A stretch of DNA of 64,000 bases from DASVRZ01 sp038230215. GTDB taxonomy: Bacteria > Verrucomicrobiota > Verrucomicrobiia > Chthoniobacterales > DASVRZ01. The position numbers and the translations under genes were made by a program. The stretch spans positions 248,001 to 312,000 of the forward strand of contig JBBRNR010000004.1 of NCBI GenBank assembly GCA_038230215.1. The letters run 5' to 3'. The notes beneath the pieces were generated by a model. The model had not been told where the DNA came from. It did no database searches and saw only the letters and a list, made by a program, of their open reading frames with translations. The first letter of the stretch is position 1. Every line of letters starts with the position of its first letter. Shown here one piece after another: positions 24,691 to 31,918 of this stretch.

Positions 24691-25428
24691 ATGGATAAAT
24701 CAGACCGCTTCTTCCTCGGCTCCGTCCGGGCCCTCAACAAAACCTACGCCGAACGCGACCCCGCAGTCGTCCTTGCCCCGGCCCTGCACGACGCCTTTAC
24801 CACCGTGGCCACCCTCTATGGACAGGCCCGCGTCCACGAACGCGGCATGATCCCCCCAAAAGGCGTCGCCGACGATAAAAACGATAAAAAACGCACCGCC
24901 GCCACTGCCGTCTTCTACATCTGCGAAGGCCTCAGTGCCTACGCCCATAAACAAGGCGACACCGTTCTCAAAAAATTCGCCAAACACTCCATCACCGACC
25001 TCGCCCGCACCAAGGACGAAGACATCACCACCGCCATGGAAAACATCGTTGCAAAAGCGCGCACCCTCCTCCCCGCCCTCGCCTATGCGGAAGTAACCTC
25101 CAACGAACTCGACGCCGCCGACGACCTCATCGACGCGATGGACACCGCCCTCGGCAACCCGCGCGACAGCGCGGATAACCGCAAGCTGGCCGGAGAAAAA
25201 TTTGCCATCACCCTGCACCTACTGCGCGAAGAACTCGGCGAACACACCGACAAACTCATCAACCGCCTCCTCGTCGCGGAAAATCCGCCCACACCTGCGG
25301 GAGATCTGCGCCGCGCCTTCGCCGCGAAATACGAAGCCAGCCGCGACATCAAAGGCATCTCCAGCCAAAAAGAAGACCCCGCAGCCCCCGCCAGCACCCC
25401 ACCGCCACCCCCAGCCAATCCCGTTTGA
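24691..25428 (+). CDS. Hypothetical helical protein
   Basis: 245 aa, no signal peptide or membrane segment, predicted all-helical and rich in Ala, Asp and Lys. The start ATG follows GAGTTATTTT. The middle has a duplicated-looking Leu/Ala pattern and the C-terminus is a Pro-rich tail (APASTPPPPPANPV). No family is recognised. Its 3' end is 27 bp from the first recombination core of the cassette array. Confidence 0.7.
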   Translation: MDKSDRFFLGSVRALNKTYAERDPAVVLAPALHDAFTTVATLYGQARVHERGMIPPKGVADDKNDKKRTAATAVFYICEGLSAYAHKQGDTVLKKFAKHSITDLARTKDEDITTAMENIVAKARTLLPALAYAEVTSNELDAADDLIDAMDTALGNPRDSADNRKLAGEKFAITLHLLREELGEHTDKLINRLLVAENPPTPAGDLRRAFAAKYEASRDIKGISSQKEDPAAPASTPPPPPANPV

Positions 25429-25455
25429 AACAAAAGCAACATTCACCTAATTCAT

Positions 25456-25462
25456 GTTAGAC
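25456..25462 (+). other. Integron recombination core GTTAGAC (first cassette boundary)
   Basis: GTTAGAC matches the core GTTRRRY cut by integron integrases. It lies 22 bp before the first cassette ORF start (25478), the same spacing as at the next boundary (26352 to 26380). No attC arms lie upstream, so it may be an attI-like or secondary site. Confidence 0.5.
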
Positions 25463-25477
25463 GGTAAGAGGCACCCC

Positions 25478-26241
25478 ATGTTACTCGACACGATTCACGG
25501 GATCATCGATCGCCGCGTGCTTCTGAATTATCATATCGAGCCAGACGCATTGGAGCAGGTGCTGCCTTCGGGCTTCCGCCCAAAGCTATTTCGCGGGAAG
25601 GGCATCGGCGGCGTGTGCATGATCCGTTTCCGCGAGCTTCGCCCGCGGATGATTCCTTCGTGGCTCGGCATGCGCTCGGAAACGCGGCGCATCGTATCGC
25701 GGTGGAGTGGGAGCAAGACGATGGGATCAGAGAAGGCGTATTCATCCCGCGAAGGGATACCAATTCGACCTTCAATCACCTTTTGGGCGGTCGGGTCTTT
25801 CCGGGCATCTTTTACAAAGGCAGCTTCGTCTCCGACGAAGCTGCCGACGAAATCGCTCTGACGATTCGGCGTGAGGACGGCAGCGAAGAAGCTCACTTCA
25901 AGGGTCGGGTAGGGCAGGCCCTACCCGACACCAGCCTGTTCGAGTCGGTAGAGCAAGCGGCCTCATTCTTCTCGCTCGGAGCGACCGGATACTCAGCGAC
26001 ACGCGAGGAGGGGCATTATCACGGCATGGAGCTGCGGAGTTTGGATTGGAGCATCGCCCCGATGGACATCGACGAAGCGCACACGAGCTTCTTTTCGGAT
26101 CACACGCGCTTTCCAGATGGCAGCGTGGAGCTGGACTGTGCTTTAGTGATGCGTGGTATCGAGCACGAGTGGCACAGCAGACCCGACCTTTACTTCGACC
26201 CGCAGAAGACGCACCTATCCACGCGCAAGCCAACCGTCTAA
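25478..26241 (+). pseudogene. DUF2071 (YqjF-like) cassette gene with a one-base frameshift
   Basis: DUF2071 family protein of unknown function. The first part (25478 to about 25680, MLLDTIHGIIDRRVLLNYHI to WLGMRSE) and the second part (from about 25681, NAAHRIAVEWEQDDGIREGV onward, each shown to 20) are in different frames. Adding one A in the GAAAC at about 25680 restores SENAAHRIAVEW, the expected family sequence, and gives about 255 residues. Either the gene is broken or the base is an assembly error. Programmed -1 shifting is less likely. A 26-bp palindrome is read in frame (VGQALPD) in the second part. It is the first gene of the cassette array. Confidence 0.75.
25904..25929. repeat. Short perfect palindrome in DUF2071 gene
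   Basis: Arms of 12 bp (GTCGGGTAGGGC / GCCCTACCCGAC) with a 2-nt loop. The ends TCGGGTAG match the ends of the larger elements at 1153 and 17376, so it looks like a reduced member of the same family, translated as VGQALPD. Confidence 0.75.
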
Positions 26242-26358
26242 CCATGCGATGCAGCCAACCGCTGGCCGGCGTACGACCAAGTTTTCCATGACTCCAACTT
26301 CAACTCCCGCCGCCACGCGCGCTTCCGCCAGCGGTGGCTGATCTTGTTCTCGTTAGGC
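26236..26358 (+). other. attC recombination site 1
   Basis: R'' GTCTAAC (26236-26242) pairs with R' GTTAGGC (26352-26358). L'' CAGCCAACCGCTGGC (26252-26266) pairs with L' GCCAGCGGTGGCTG (26327-26340), leaving one extra A in L'', as expected for the extrahelical base of an attC. Total 123 bp, within the attC range. It directly follows the DUF2071 stop region. Confidence 0.8.
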
Positions 26359-26379
26359 CTTTCCTCGCGTTTCCCCTGA

Positions 26380-26856
26380 ATGAAAGCCAAGGTCATTGTT
26401 TCCGTAGCCGTCCTCGGCATAATTGCCGCTGTCGGAGGATGGTGGGCGTATCGCGATTACCAGCAGCGTCGCGCCATCGAATTACTGCAGTTTGCTTTCT
26501 CTCCGACCGAAAAGCCTTCGTGGCGTCGCCATTTACCAGCAACCGCCACCGATATTCACGAGTGGGCGTGGGCAGACGGTTTTCTCCCCGATTACTCCTA
26601 CTTCCTCAAGGCTCGCATCGCCGAGGCCGAGTTTCAGCAGTTCGTCGCGCGGCTCGGGCTTACGCCGCACACCTCCGACCGCAAGTATTCCGAGCACTCC
26701 AACTGGCTGTCGTGGAGTTCGGCACCGGGCTTTGACGGCGACTGGTGGGACGCTTCTCCATCTTTAGCCTCAACCTTCGTGAGCGAGGGTCACGACACTT
26801 GGACATTCGCAAAGTATGAAAACGGTTTTCTTTATTTCGTGTCTCTCAACCACTGA
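26380..26856 (+). CDS. Cassette-encoded membrane-anchored protein
   Basis: 158 aa. The N-terminal membrane anchor VIVSVAVLGIIAAVGGWWAY is followed by a soluble Trp-rich domain (WAWADGFLPDYSYFLKARI, then EHSNWLSWSSAPGFDGDWWD). No known family. The ATG lies 22 bp after the attC1 core, a typical cassette spacing. Short, unknown, membrane-linked proteins are common integron cargo. Confidence 0.7.
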   Translation: MKAKVIVSVAVLGIIAAVGGWWAYRDYQQRRAIELLQFAFSPTEKPSWRRHLPATATDIHEWAWADGFLPDYSYFLKARIAEAEFQQFVARLGLTPHTSDRKYSEHSNWLSWSSAPGFDGDWWDASPSLASTFVSEGHDTWTFAKYENGFLYFVSLNH

Positions 26857-26961
26857 ACACTGCTCACGCTCCATGGAAACACATATCATAAATAAGGCTA
26901 TGCGAGATTGGCACGCCGCACATCGTTCTTTACCCAAGGAACTCCAATCGCCGCGCCTCTC

Positions 26962-27384
26962 ATGAACGACAACAAAGCAATTCCCGACTGTGCACCGCTC
27001 ATCGGCCATTCTCTCCAATCATGCGACAAGCGGGATTACTCTTGGTTCTTCGTCTTCGCGGATAACCTTTCCATTGTCACTGAGTCACCTTGGCGTCTTA
27101 TCACAGCAGAAGGCATTTTCGTCACCTCCGAGGATCACAGTCATCCATTCGGACTTCCTGCACCAGTCGATGCCGCCGCTAAAGTCTTGTCCGAGACAGC
27201 AGGCCAGACGATTGTTTCTGCGATCATCGACCCACTCATGGGCGATTTTACCATTCAGTTCACCAACCATCTTTCACTTCAATTCCTTCAGTTGTCCTCC
27301 GGTTACGAAGCTTGGCGGCTCTATTCCGCTGGTGCAGAGACTATCTGCAAGGGAGGAGGAGGCACTGCACACATCCCAATTTGA
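26962..27384 (+). CDS. Cassette-encoded hypothetical protein (DUF6188-like)
   Basis: 140 aa from ATG at 26962. Pattern LIGHSLQSCDKRDYSWFFVF, then IQFTNHLSLQFLQLSSGYEAWRLY (first 20: IQFTNHLSLQFLQLSSGYEA) recalls small DUF6188-type proteins with a beta-barrel-like fold, often near toxin or immunity genes. This is a weak likeness from memory. No attC was found between it and the gene before, so both may share one cassette. Confidence 0.6.
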   Translation: MNDNKAIPDCAPLIGHSLQSCDKRDYSWFFVFADNLSIVTESPWRLITAEGIFVTSEDHSHPFGLPAPVDAAAKVLSETAGQTIVSAIIDPLMGDFTIQFTNHLSLQFLQLSSGYEAWRLYSAGAETICKGGGGTAHIPI

Positions 27385-27390
27385 CCTTCT

Positions 27391-27463
27391 CCCGACCATG
27401 CGATGCAGCGAATCCTCCGAGCGCGTCACGGTTCGTGATTGCGCACGACTAGTGCCGTTCCCT
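27391..27463 (+). other. attC remnant 2 (3' end lost)
   Basis: CCATGCGATGCAGCGAA followed by CTCCGAGCGCGTCAC and GCCGTTCCC aligns with attC 3 over about 70 bp, but the terminal R' core is gone. Probably inactive. Confidence 0.55.
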
Positions 27464-27563
27464 TATCTCTCTCTTCCACTCTATCGATGTCCATTTATGC
27501 ACTTTGTCGGATCTTTAGATCACGTGGCCGTAAGAATCCCCGCACCGGCGCCTAATTCATTGC

Positions 27564-27806
27564 ATGGCTAATATTCTTAATTTGCCCGGCCCAAACTCCG
27601 CATACAAGAAGCCGCAGGCTACTCCAGCCGGGTTCTGGAGCGGACTCTGGCACGGCCTTTTACTTCCTTTCACTTTTATCATTAGTTTATTCAGTCCAGG
27701 TGTCCGTATCTACGAAACTAACAACAACGGGCGGTTTTATGATTTTGGATTTTGGTTGGGATGCGGTGTCAGTATCGGAAGCAAGCATGCAGCCACTCAC
27801 TATTAG
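27564..27806 (+). CDS. Small cassette-encoded membrane protein
   Basis: 80 aa with MANILNLPGPNSAYKKPQ, then GFWSGLWHGLLLPFTFIIS, SLFSPGVRIYETNNNGRFYD and a second hydrophobic end (FGFWLGCGVSIG). Two membrane segments with a short extracytoplasmic YETNNNGRFYDF loop are predicted. I recall similar small membrane proteins in many bacteria, but their role is unknown. The C-terminal stop falls just before attC 3. Confidence 0.7.
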   Translation: MANILNLPGPNSAYKKPQATPAGFWSGLWHGLLLPFTFIISLFSPGVRIYETNNNGRFYDFGFWLGCGVSIGSKHAATHY

Positions 27807-27821
27807 ACTTTCCAGGCCGTC

Positions 27822-27923
27822 GCCTAAACAAGCGATGCAACGAACGCTCCGGGCTCGTCACCAGCTGTGCTATCGCACTCACGCGCCGTTCCCTACGCGT
27901 AGCTGATCTTGTTTTCATTAGGC
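27822..27923 (+). other. attC recombination site 3
   Basis: R'' GCCTAAA (27822-27828) pairs imperfectly with R' ATTAGGC (27917-27923). AGCGATGCA follows R'', as at the other sites, and AGCTGATCTTG precedes R', as at attC 1. The inner arms pair poorly. 102 bp. Confidence 0.65.
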
Positions 27924-27945
27924 AACTCTGCGCTAGCTAACTAAA

Positions 27946-28365
27946 ATGCAATTCATTTCACAGATAGTGCAGGTCATTCTCATACTCTTCCTGACGACAC
28001 TGGTCGCTCCAGCACTTCCGTCTGAGCAAGGCGTCTATTTTGCGAGAGCTCGGGGTTTTACGGAAATTATTGAATTACGCGACGGCGGTCGGTTTGGATA
28101 TTGGTATGAGTGGCCCGTGAAAGGCGCGTTTCTTCGCTCTACTGCAACTGGCACATATACAACGTCCGACCGCCCTCTTAGCCTTCTCATTACATTCCAC
28201 ACGCTGCGTCCCAATGACTCAGTCGCGATTTACGAAGACTTCGTGCATCGAATGATCTTGTGGCGGCCTGGTGGCACCGATCGATATCTCAATCCTTACG
28301 GCGCCCTGTATCGCACCAATAATGCTCCGGAGTTTATCCTCGACCATCATGAACTACTTCCCTGA
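27946..28365 (+). CDS. Cassette-encoded exported hypothetical protein
   Basis: 139 aa with an N-terminal signal (QIVQVILILFLTTLVAPALP) and a beta-rich mature part (ELRDGGRFGYWYEWPVKGAF, TYTTSDRPLSLLITFH). The ATG is 29 bp after the attC 3 core. No family recognised; probably periplasmic. A fourth attC half-site begins 10 bp after its stop. Confidence 0.68.
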   Translation: MQFISQIVQVILILFLTTLVAPALPSEQGVYFARARGFTEIIELRDGGRFGYWYEWPVKGAFLRSTATGTYTTSDRPLSLLITFHTLRPNDSVAIYEDFVHRMILWRPGGTDRYLNPYGALYRTNNAPEFILDHHELLP

Positions 28366-28374
28366 CCTATCGTC

Positions 28375-28410
28375 GCTTAACCATGCGATACAGCGAGGCG
28401 GGCCGCTGCA
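28375..28410 (+). other. attC remnant 4 (5' half)
   Basis: GCTTAAC followed by CATGCGATACAGCGAGGC matches the left half of attC 1. No L'/R' half is visible before the convergent MoaD-like gene, so this marks the end of the array. Confidence 0.5.
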
Positions 28411-28473
28411 AAGTGTTTTGAAGCATATCACAACTCCCGAATGCTGGTCGCACTTAACCAGTTGGAAAAAAAC

Positions 28474-28776
28474 TTACCCGCCAGCCATGGCACCGACGAT
28501 TAGAAGGGGCTCGCGGCCTTCACAGATGGCTGGCGGGAGGGCCGTTGCCAGTGCTTCGTGGGAGAGGTCTTCCTGACACGCGAAGTAGCGGATGAAGGGG
28601 CGGCGTTTGCCAGTGTTGTGTTCGCGGAAGGTGCCGCGAAGAGTGGGGAGGGTGCGTTCGAGTTCGTCCAAAACCGTGCCGAGTGTGATCGGGCCGCTGA
28701 TTTCCAAGGTCACTTCGCCGCTCACTTTGGCGATGTTGCGCAGGTGATACGGCAGGACCACGCGCACGGTGGTCAT
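28474..28776 (-). CDS. MoaD/ThiS-like ubiquitin-fold protein
   Basis: 100 aa from ATG at 28776. The beta-grasp pattern VRVVLPYHLRNIAKVSGEVT and LGTVLDELERTLPTLRG ends in the diglycine VGAMAGG needed for activation by an E1-like enzyme. It could carry sulfur for a cofactor or act as a small protein modifier. It overlaps the upstream beta-propeller gene by 4 bp, so the two are translationally coupled. I recall this pairing in other genomes. No moaE or thiG is adjacent. Confidence 0.8.
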   Translation of the reverse strand: MTTVRVVLPYHLRNIAKVSGEVTLEISGPITLGTVLDELERTLPTLRGTFREHNTGKRRPFIRYFACQEDLSHEALATALPPAICEGREPLLIVGAMAGG

Positions 28777-29888
28777 TTCAACGTCTGGACTTCGACCGAA
28801 TAAACGGCGGGCAAGTCGCGGACGATGGCCTCCCAGGTGTCGCCGCCGTCGGGCGAGGCATAGACCTGGCCGCCGGTGGTGCCGAAGTAGATGCCGCACG
28901 AATTCATCTCATCGACGGCCATCGCGTCGCGCAGGACGTTGACGTAGCAATCGCTCTGCGGCAGGCCGTTGGTGAGGGCTTCCCATTCGTTGCCGCCGGT
29001 GCGACTGCGATAGACGCGCAATTTTCCCTCGGGGACGAAATGTTCCGAGTCGCTCTTGATCGGCACGACGTAGATCGTTTCCGGTTCGTGCGCGTGGATG
29101 ACGATGGGGAAACCGAAGTCGGTGGGCAGGTTGCCGCTGACTTCGTGCCAATGGTCGCCGGCGTCGTCGCTGCGCATGACGTCCCAATGTTTCTGCATGA
29201 ACAGCGTGTTTGGCTGCGCCGGATGCTGGGCGATGCGATGGACGCAATGGCCGACTTCCGCGTCGGGATCGGGGAGTTCGTAGAGCGATTTGAGGCCTTT
29301 GTTGATAGGTTTCCAGGTTTCGCCGCCGTCATCGGTGCGAAACGCGCCTGCCGCCGAGATGGCGACGAAGATGCGTTGCGGATTGACCGGATCGAGGAGG
29401 ATGGTGTGCAAGCACATGCCGCCCGCGCCGGGTTGCCAGAGTGGGCTTTTGGCGTTGCGCAAGCCGGGGAGTTCGTGCCACGTCATGCCGCCGTCGGTGC
29501 TTTTGAAAAGAGCGGCGTCCTCGGCCCCGGCATAGACGGTGTCGGCGTCGGTGAGTGACGGTTCGAGATGCCAGATGCGCTTGAATTCCCACGGATGCTG
29601 CGTGCCGTCGTACCACTGATGCGTCCCCGGTGTTCCTGCATATTCAAAAACGCTGCCGACTTTTTCCCAAGTCTTGCCACCGTCGTCGGAGCGCTGCATT
29701 TGCTGTCCAAACCAACCGCTTGTCTGCGAGGCGTAGATGCGATCGGGGTTCACCGGCGAACCTTTGAGATGATACATTTCCCAACCCGCAAATAACGGCC
29801 CGTTCACCGTCCACTCCCGCCGCGCGGCATCTGACGTTAGGATAAACGCACCTTTTTTAGTTCCGACTAAGACTCTGACGTGGCTCAT
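28773..29888 (-). CDS. BNR-repeat beta-propeller protein (sialidase-like fold)
   Basis: 371 aa. Begins MSHVRVLVGTKKGAFILTSD, with a good ribosome-binding site (AGGAG) 7 bp before the ATG. At least five BNR/Asp-box repeats of the S-x-D-x-G-x-T-W type are visible (RSDDGGKTWE, KSTDGGMTWH, RTDDGGETWK, RSDDAGDHWH, ASPDGGDTWE). No signal peptide is visible, so it is probably cytoplasmic and not a secreted sialidase. Coupled to the MoaD-like gene downstream. Confidence 0.88.
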   Translation of the reverse strand: MSHVRVLVGTKKGAFILTSDAARREWTVNGPLFAGWEMYHLKGSPVNPDRIYASQTSGWFGQQMQRSDDGGKTWEKVGSVFEYAGTPGTHQWYDGTQHPWEFKRIWHLEPSLTDADTVYAGAEDAALFKSTDGGMTWHELPGLRNAKSPLWQPGAGGMCLHTILLDPVNPQRIFVAISAAGAFRTDDGGETWKPINKGLKSLYELPDPDAEVGHCVHRIAQHPAQPNTLFMQKHWDVMRSDDAGDHWHEVSGNLPTDFGFPIVIHAHEPETIYVVPIKSDSEHFVPEGKLRVYRSRTGGNEWEALTNGLPQSDCYVNVLRDAMAVDEMNSCGIYFGTTGGQVYASPDGGDTWEAIVRDLPAVYSVEVQTLK

Positions 29889-29993
29889 AAAGACTCCTTG
29901 GGTTAACGTGTCACATTTAGCCAAACGAAACGTTTTTTGAAGGAAATTTTTCAGCCAGCCCAAATGGAATCAACTGTGGGCGAGCTAAAAGAC

Positions 29994-31799
29994 TTAGACT
30001 TTCTCGTAAATTCGGGTGTTCTCCTCGATATCGGGAGTCGTGCTGGTTTCTCCGGTTTTGAATTCTTCCATCAATGCGCGCGTGACGATTTCGCCCGTGT
30101 CGCTGCAACTCTGCAAGCCGTAGGAATAAGGGCGCACTCCCGAGGTGTGGGGGAAGGCGATGTCGTAGATGCGGGTACTAGCCTGACTGTTAGTGCCGAT
30201 TACGCGGTAAGTGCCGTCGATGTCGATGCCGCTGGTGTGGTAGAGCGGTTCGCCGTTTTCGGTGACGACCGATTCGGCGGCTCGTTCTGCTAACGTGCCA
30301 AGAATTTCTTTGGAGGCGAATCGTGCACGGGCTTTCCTAACACTGCCGTCGCGCACCAGACTGGGAAATGGATAAGAATCTAACTCGACTGGCTTCTGTC
30401 CGCTACAATCGATGAAGAGCGGAAACTGCATTTCCTTTTTTCCCGATTCGTCTTCCACAACGATGTTAGTCATTCCATCGCGTTGCGTCTCGGCTAGAGA
30501 CATTTTTCCAGGAAGGATTTGCAGTTTTCCGGCGTCGTTTAGTGCCAGTAGTTTATCTGCCGAATGGAGAGGCATGGCGGCGATCACGTTCATGAGAAAG
30601 GGCATCACTTTCGCATGAAGAAAGAGGTGATCCTCGGCTGGTAAAAGCTCCGCGTGGAAGTTGAGAGTGTAGATCAAGTCGTCGATGACTTCCTTCCAGT
30701 GAATCGGTCGATGGCCCAGCACCGATTCGCGAGCTTCGGCCATTTCATAGCGCATCCCTTCAAACGCATCTGGATAAGAGTGTTCCTCGCTCATCCGCTC
30801 AATAAATTTTTCCAAGGTGAATGTGCCGTCTTCTAACAATCGAGCGATCTCTTCCATTCCGTCTCGCTGAAAAGCTTTGCGAAGCGCGGGTCGGCAGACA
30901 GCATCGTAGTAAGTGGGGATAGTTAGGAACCCATCATCATTGACCAATGCTAACAATTCTTCGCGACTCACATGTTGGTAGATTTTCCGCGTCGTTTCCT
31001 CGATTGAGTAGCGTAAATGCGGCAGGCGTCCATGCCCGGCGCCCATCACGATATGAAATTTTTCGGTGCCAGGATGCGGATGAAAGTCGTATCCGTTTGC
31101 GTTTCTAACAAACGTCCCGTGACGATGCGCCAGCGAGGTGACGACATCGAAGGCACTCAACGAAGCACCCAGAGTTCCTACGACGTGATTGTAAACTTTT
31201 CCCTCATCCGGCAGCCATCGACGGCTCGTCCACGGACTGCTAAAGTAGCCATTCTGCGGGCGGTCCGCATTCGGCCATTGGTGTCCCGTCGCGATGATGA
31301 CTTTATCGTAGCTTTGAGGGTCCCGTCCTTCGGTAAAGAGGGTGGTGCTGTTGCGTGCGGAGTCGTCCTGGATATCGATGACAGCGCACTGGGCAAATTC
31401 TTCGATCTCGAAGCCTATTTCCGTTAAGTGTGCGAGGATCGTGCGGTATTGCGATTGCAGATAGCGCCCGAGAGCGATGCGGCTGTAAATTTTACTCGGG
31501 CTAATCTCCGCACGTTCGACATTCAGTTCCTCAAGCACTGCGGCGTCCTGTGCTTGCAGCCAATCCGCCAACGAGGTGAGCAAGGGAGGCATCTCCTCTG
31601 AAGGGATATTAGCCATCTGGTAAATATCCGTTGTCCGAGGATTGTAGGGCATCCCCATTCCGAGCAAATCCCCCCGCTCGTAGATCGCGATGGAACTCAG
31701 ATGAAGTTTCAAAAACCCGGCATGTTCGAGCAGATGCTTCAGCAAATAAATCGCCGACGGCCCACTGCCAATGATCGCTATTTTAATCCCCGAAATCAT
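29994..31799 (-). CDS. FAD/NAD(P)-binding oxidoreductase
   Basis: 601 aa flavoprotein with the dinucleotide-binding IGSGPSAIYLLKHLLEHAG at the N-terminus, of the FAD_NAD-binding type in which a long insertion follows the Rossmann core. The ATGHQW motif (VIIATGHQWPNADRP) is present. The substrate is unknown. No signal peptide. It is flanked by a terminator region upstream and by the divergently unrelated propeller gene downstream. Codon choice shows many CTAAC/GTTAG contexts. Confidence 0.82.
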   Translation of the reverse strand: MISGIKIAIIGSGPSAIYLLKHLLEHAGFLKLHLSSIAIYERGDLLGMGMPYNPRTTDIYQMANIPSEEMPPLLTSLADWLQAQDAAVLEELNVERAEISPSKIYSRIALGRYLQSQYRTILAHLTEIGFEIEEFAQCAVIDIQDDSARNSTTLFTEGRDPQSYDKVIIATGHQWPNADRPQNGYFSSPWTSRRWLPDEGKVYNHVVGTLGASLSAFDVVTSLAHRHGTFVRNANGYDFHPHPGTEKFHIVMGAGHGRLPHLRYSIEETTRKIYQHVSREELLALVNDDGFLTIPTYYDAVCRPALRKAFQRDGMEEIARLLEDGTFTLEKFIERMSEEHSYPDAFEGMRYEMAEARESVLGHRPIHWKEVIDDLIYTLNFHAELLPAEDHLFLHAKVMPFLMNVIAAMPLHSADKLLALNDAGKLQILPGKMSLAETQRDGMTNIVVEDESGKKEMQFPLFIDCSGQKPVELDSYPFPSLVRDGSVRKARARFASKEILGTLAERAAESVVTENGEPLYHTSGIDIDGTYRVIGTNSQASTRIYDIAFPHTSGVRPYSYGLQSCSDTGEIVTRALMEEFKTGETSTTPDIEENTRIYEKV

Positions 31800-31861
31800 T
31801 CGACGTTCATCGTGCTGTTTCTTGTTACGAAAGAGTCGTGTTCCCAGACGCTCCCGTAACC

Positions 31862-31897
31862 AAAAAGCCGCGGGCGATAAAGTCAGCGGCTTTTTTT
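31862..31897. terminator. Intrinsic terminator after cysI
   Basis: AAAAAGCCGC at 31862 pairs with GCGGCTTTTT ending at 31897. On the minus strand it follows the cysI stop by about 20 bp. The T run on the plus side would allow termination in that direction as well. Confidence 0.82.
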
Positions 31898-31918
31898 GAT
31901 TGGAGTTAGATCGGTATG

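Noticed and set aside
26236..26358. Reading the site as a generic REP-type repeat or tail of a protein (AMQPTAGRR-like)
   Set aside because: Paired core and inner arms with one unpaired base fit attC better; the peptide is a by-product of reading through the site.
26857..26961. An attC between the two genes of the second cassette
   Set aside because: No RYYYAAC/GTTRRRY pair or CATGCGATGCA text was found there.
25456..28410. Integron integrase within the array
   Set aside because: No tyrosine recombinase is encoded anywhere in the window; if present it is outside.
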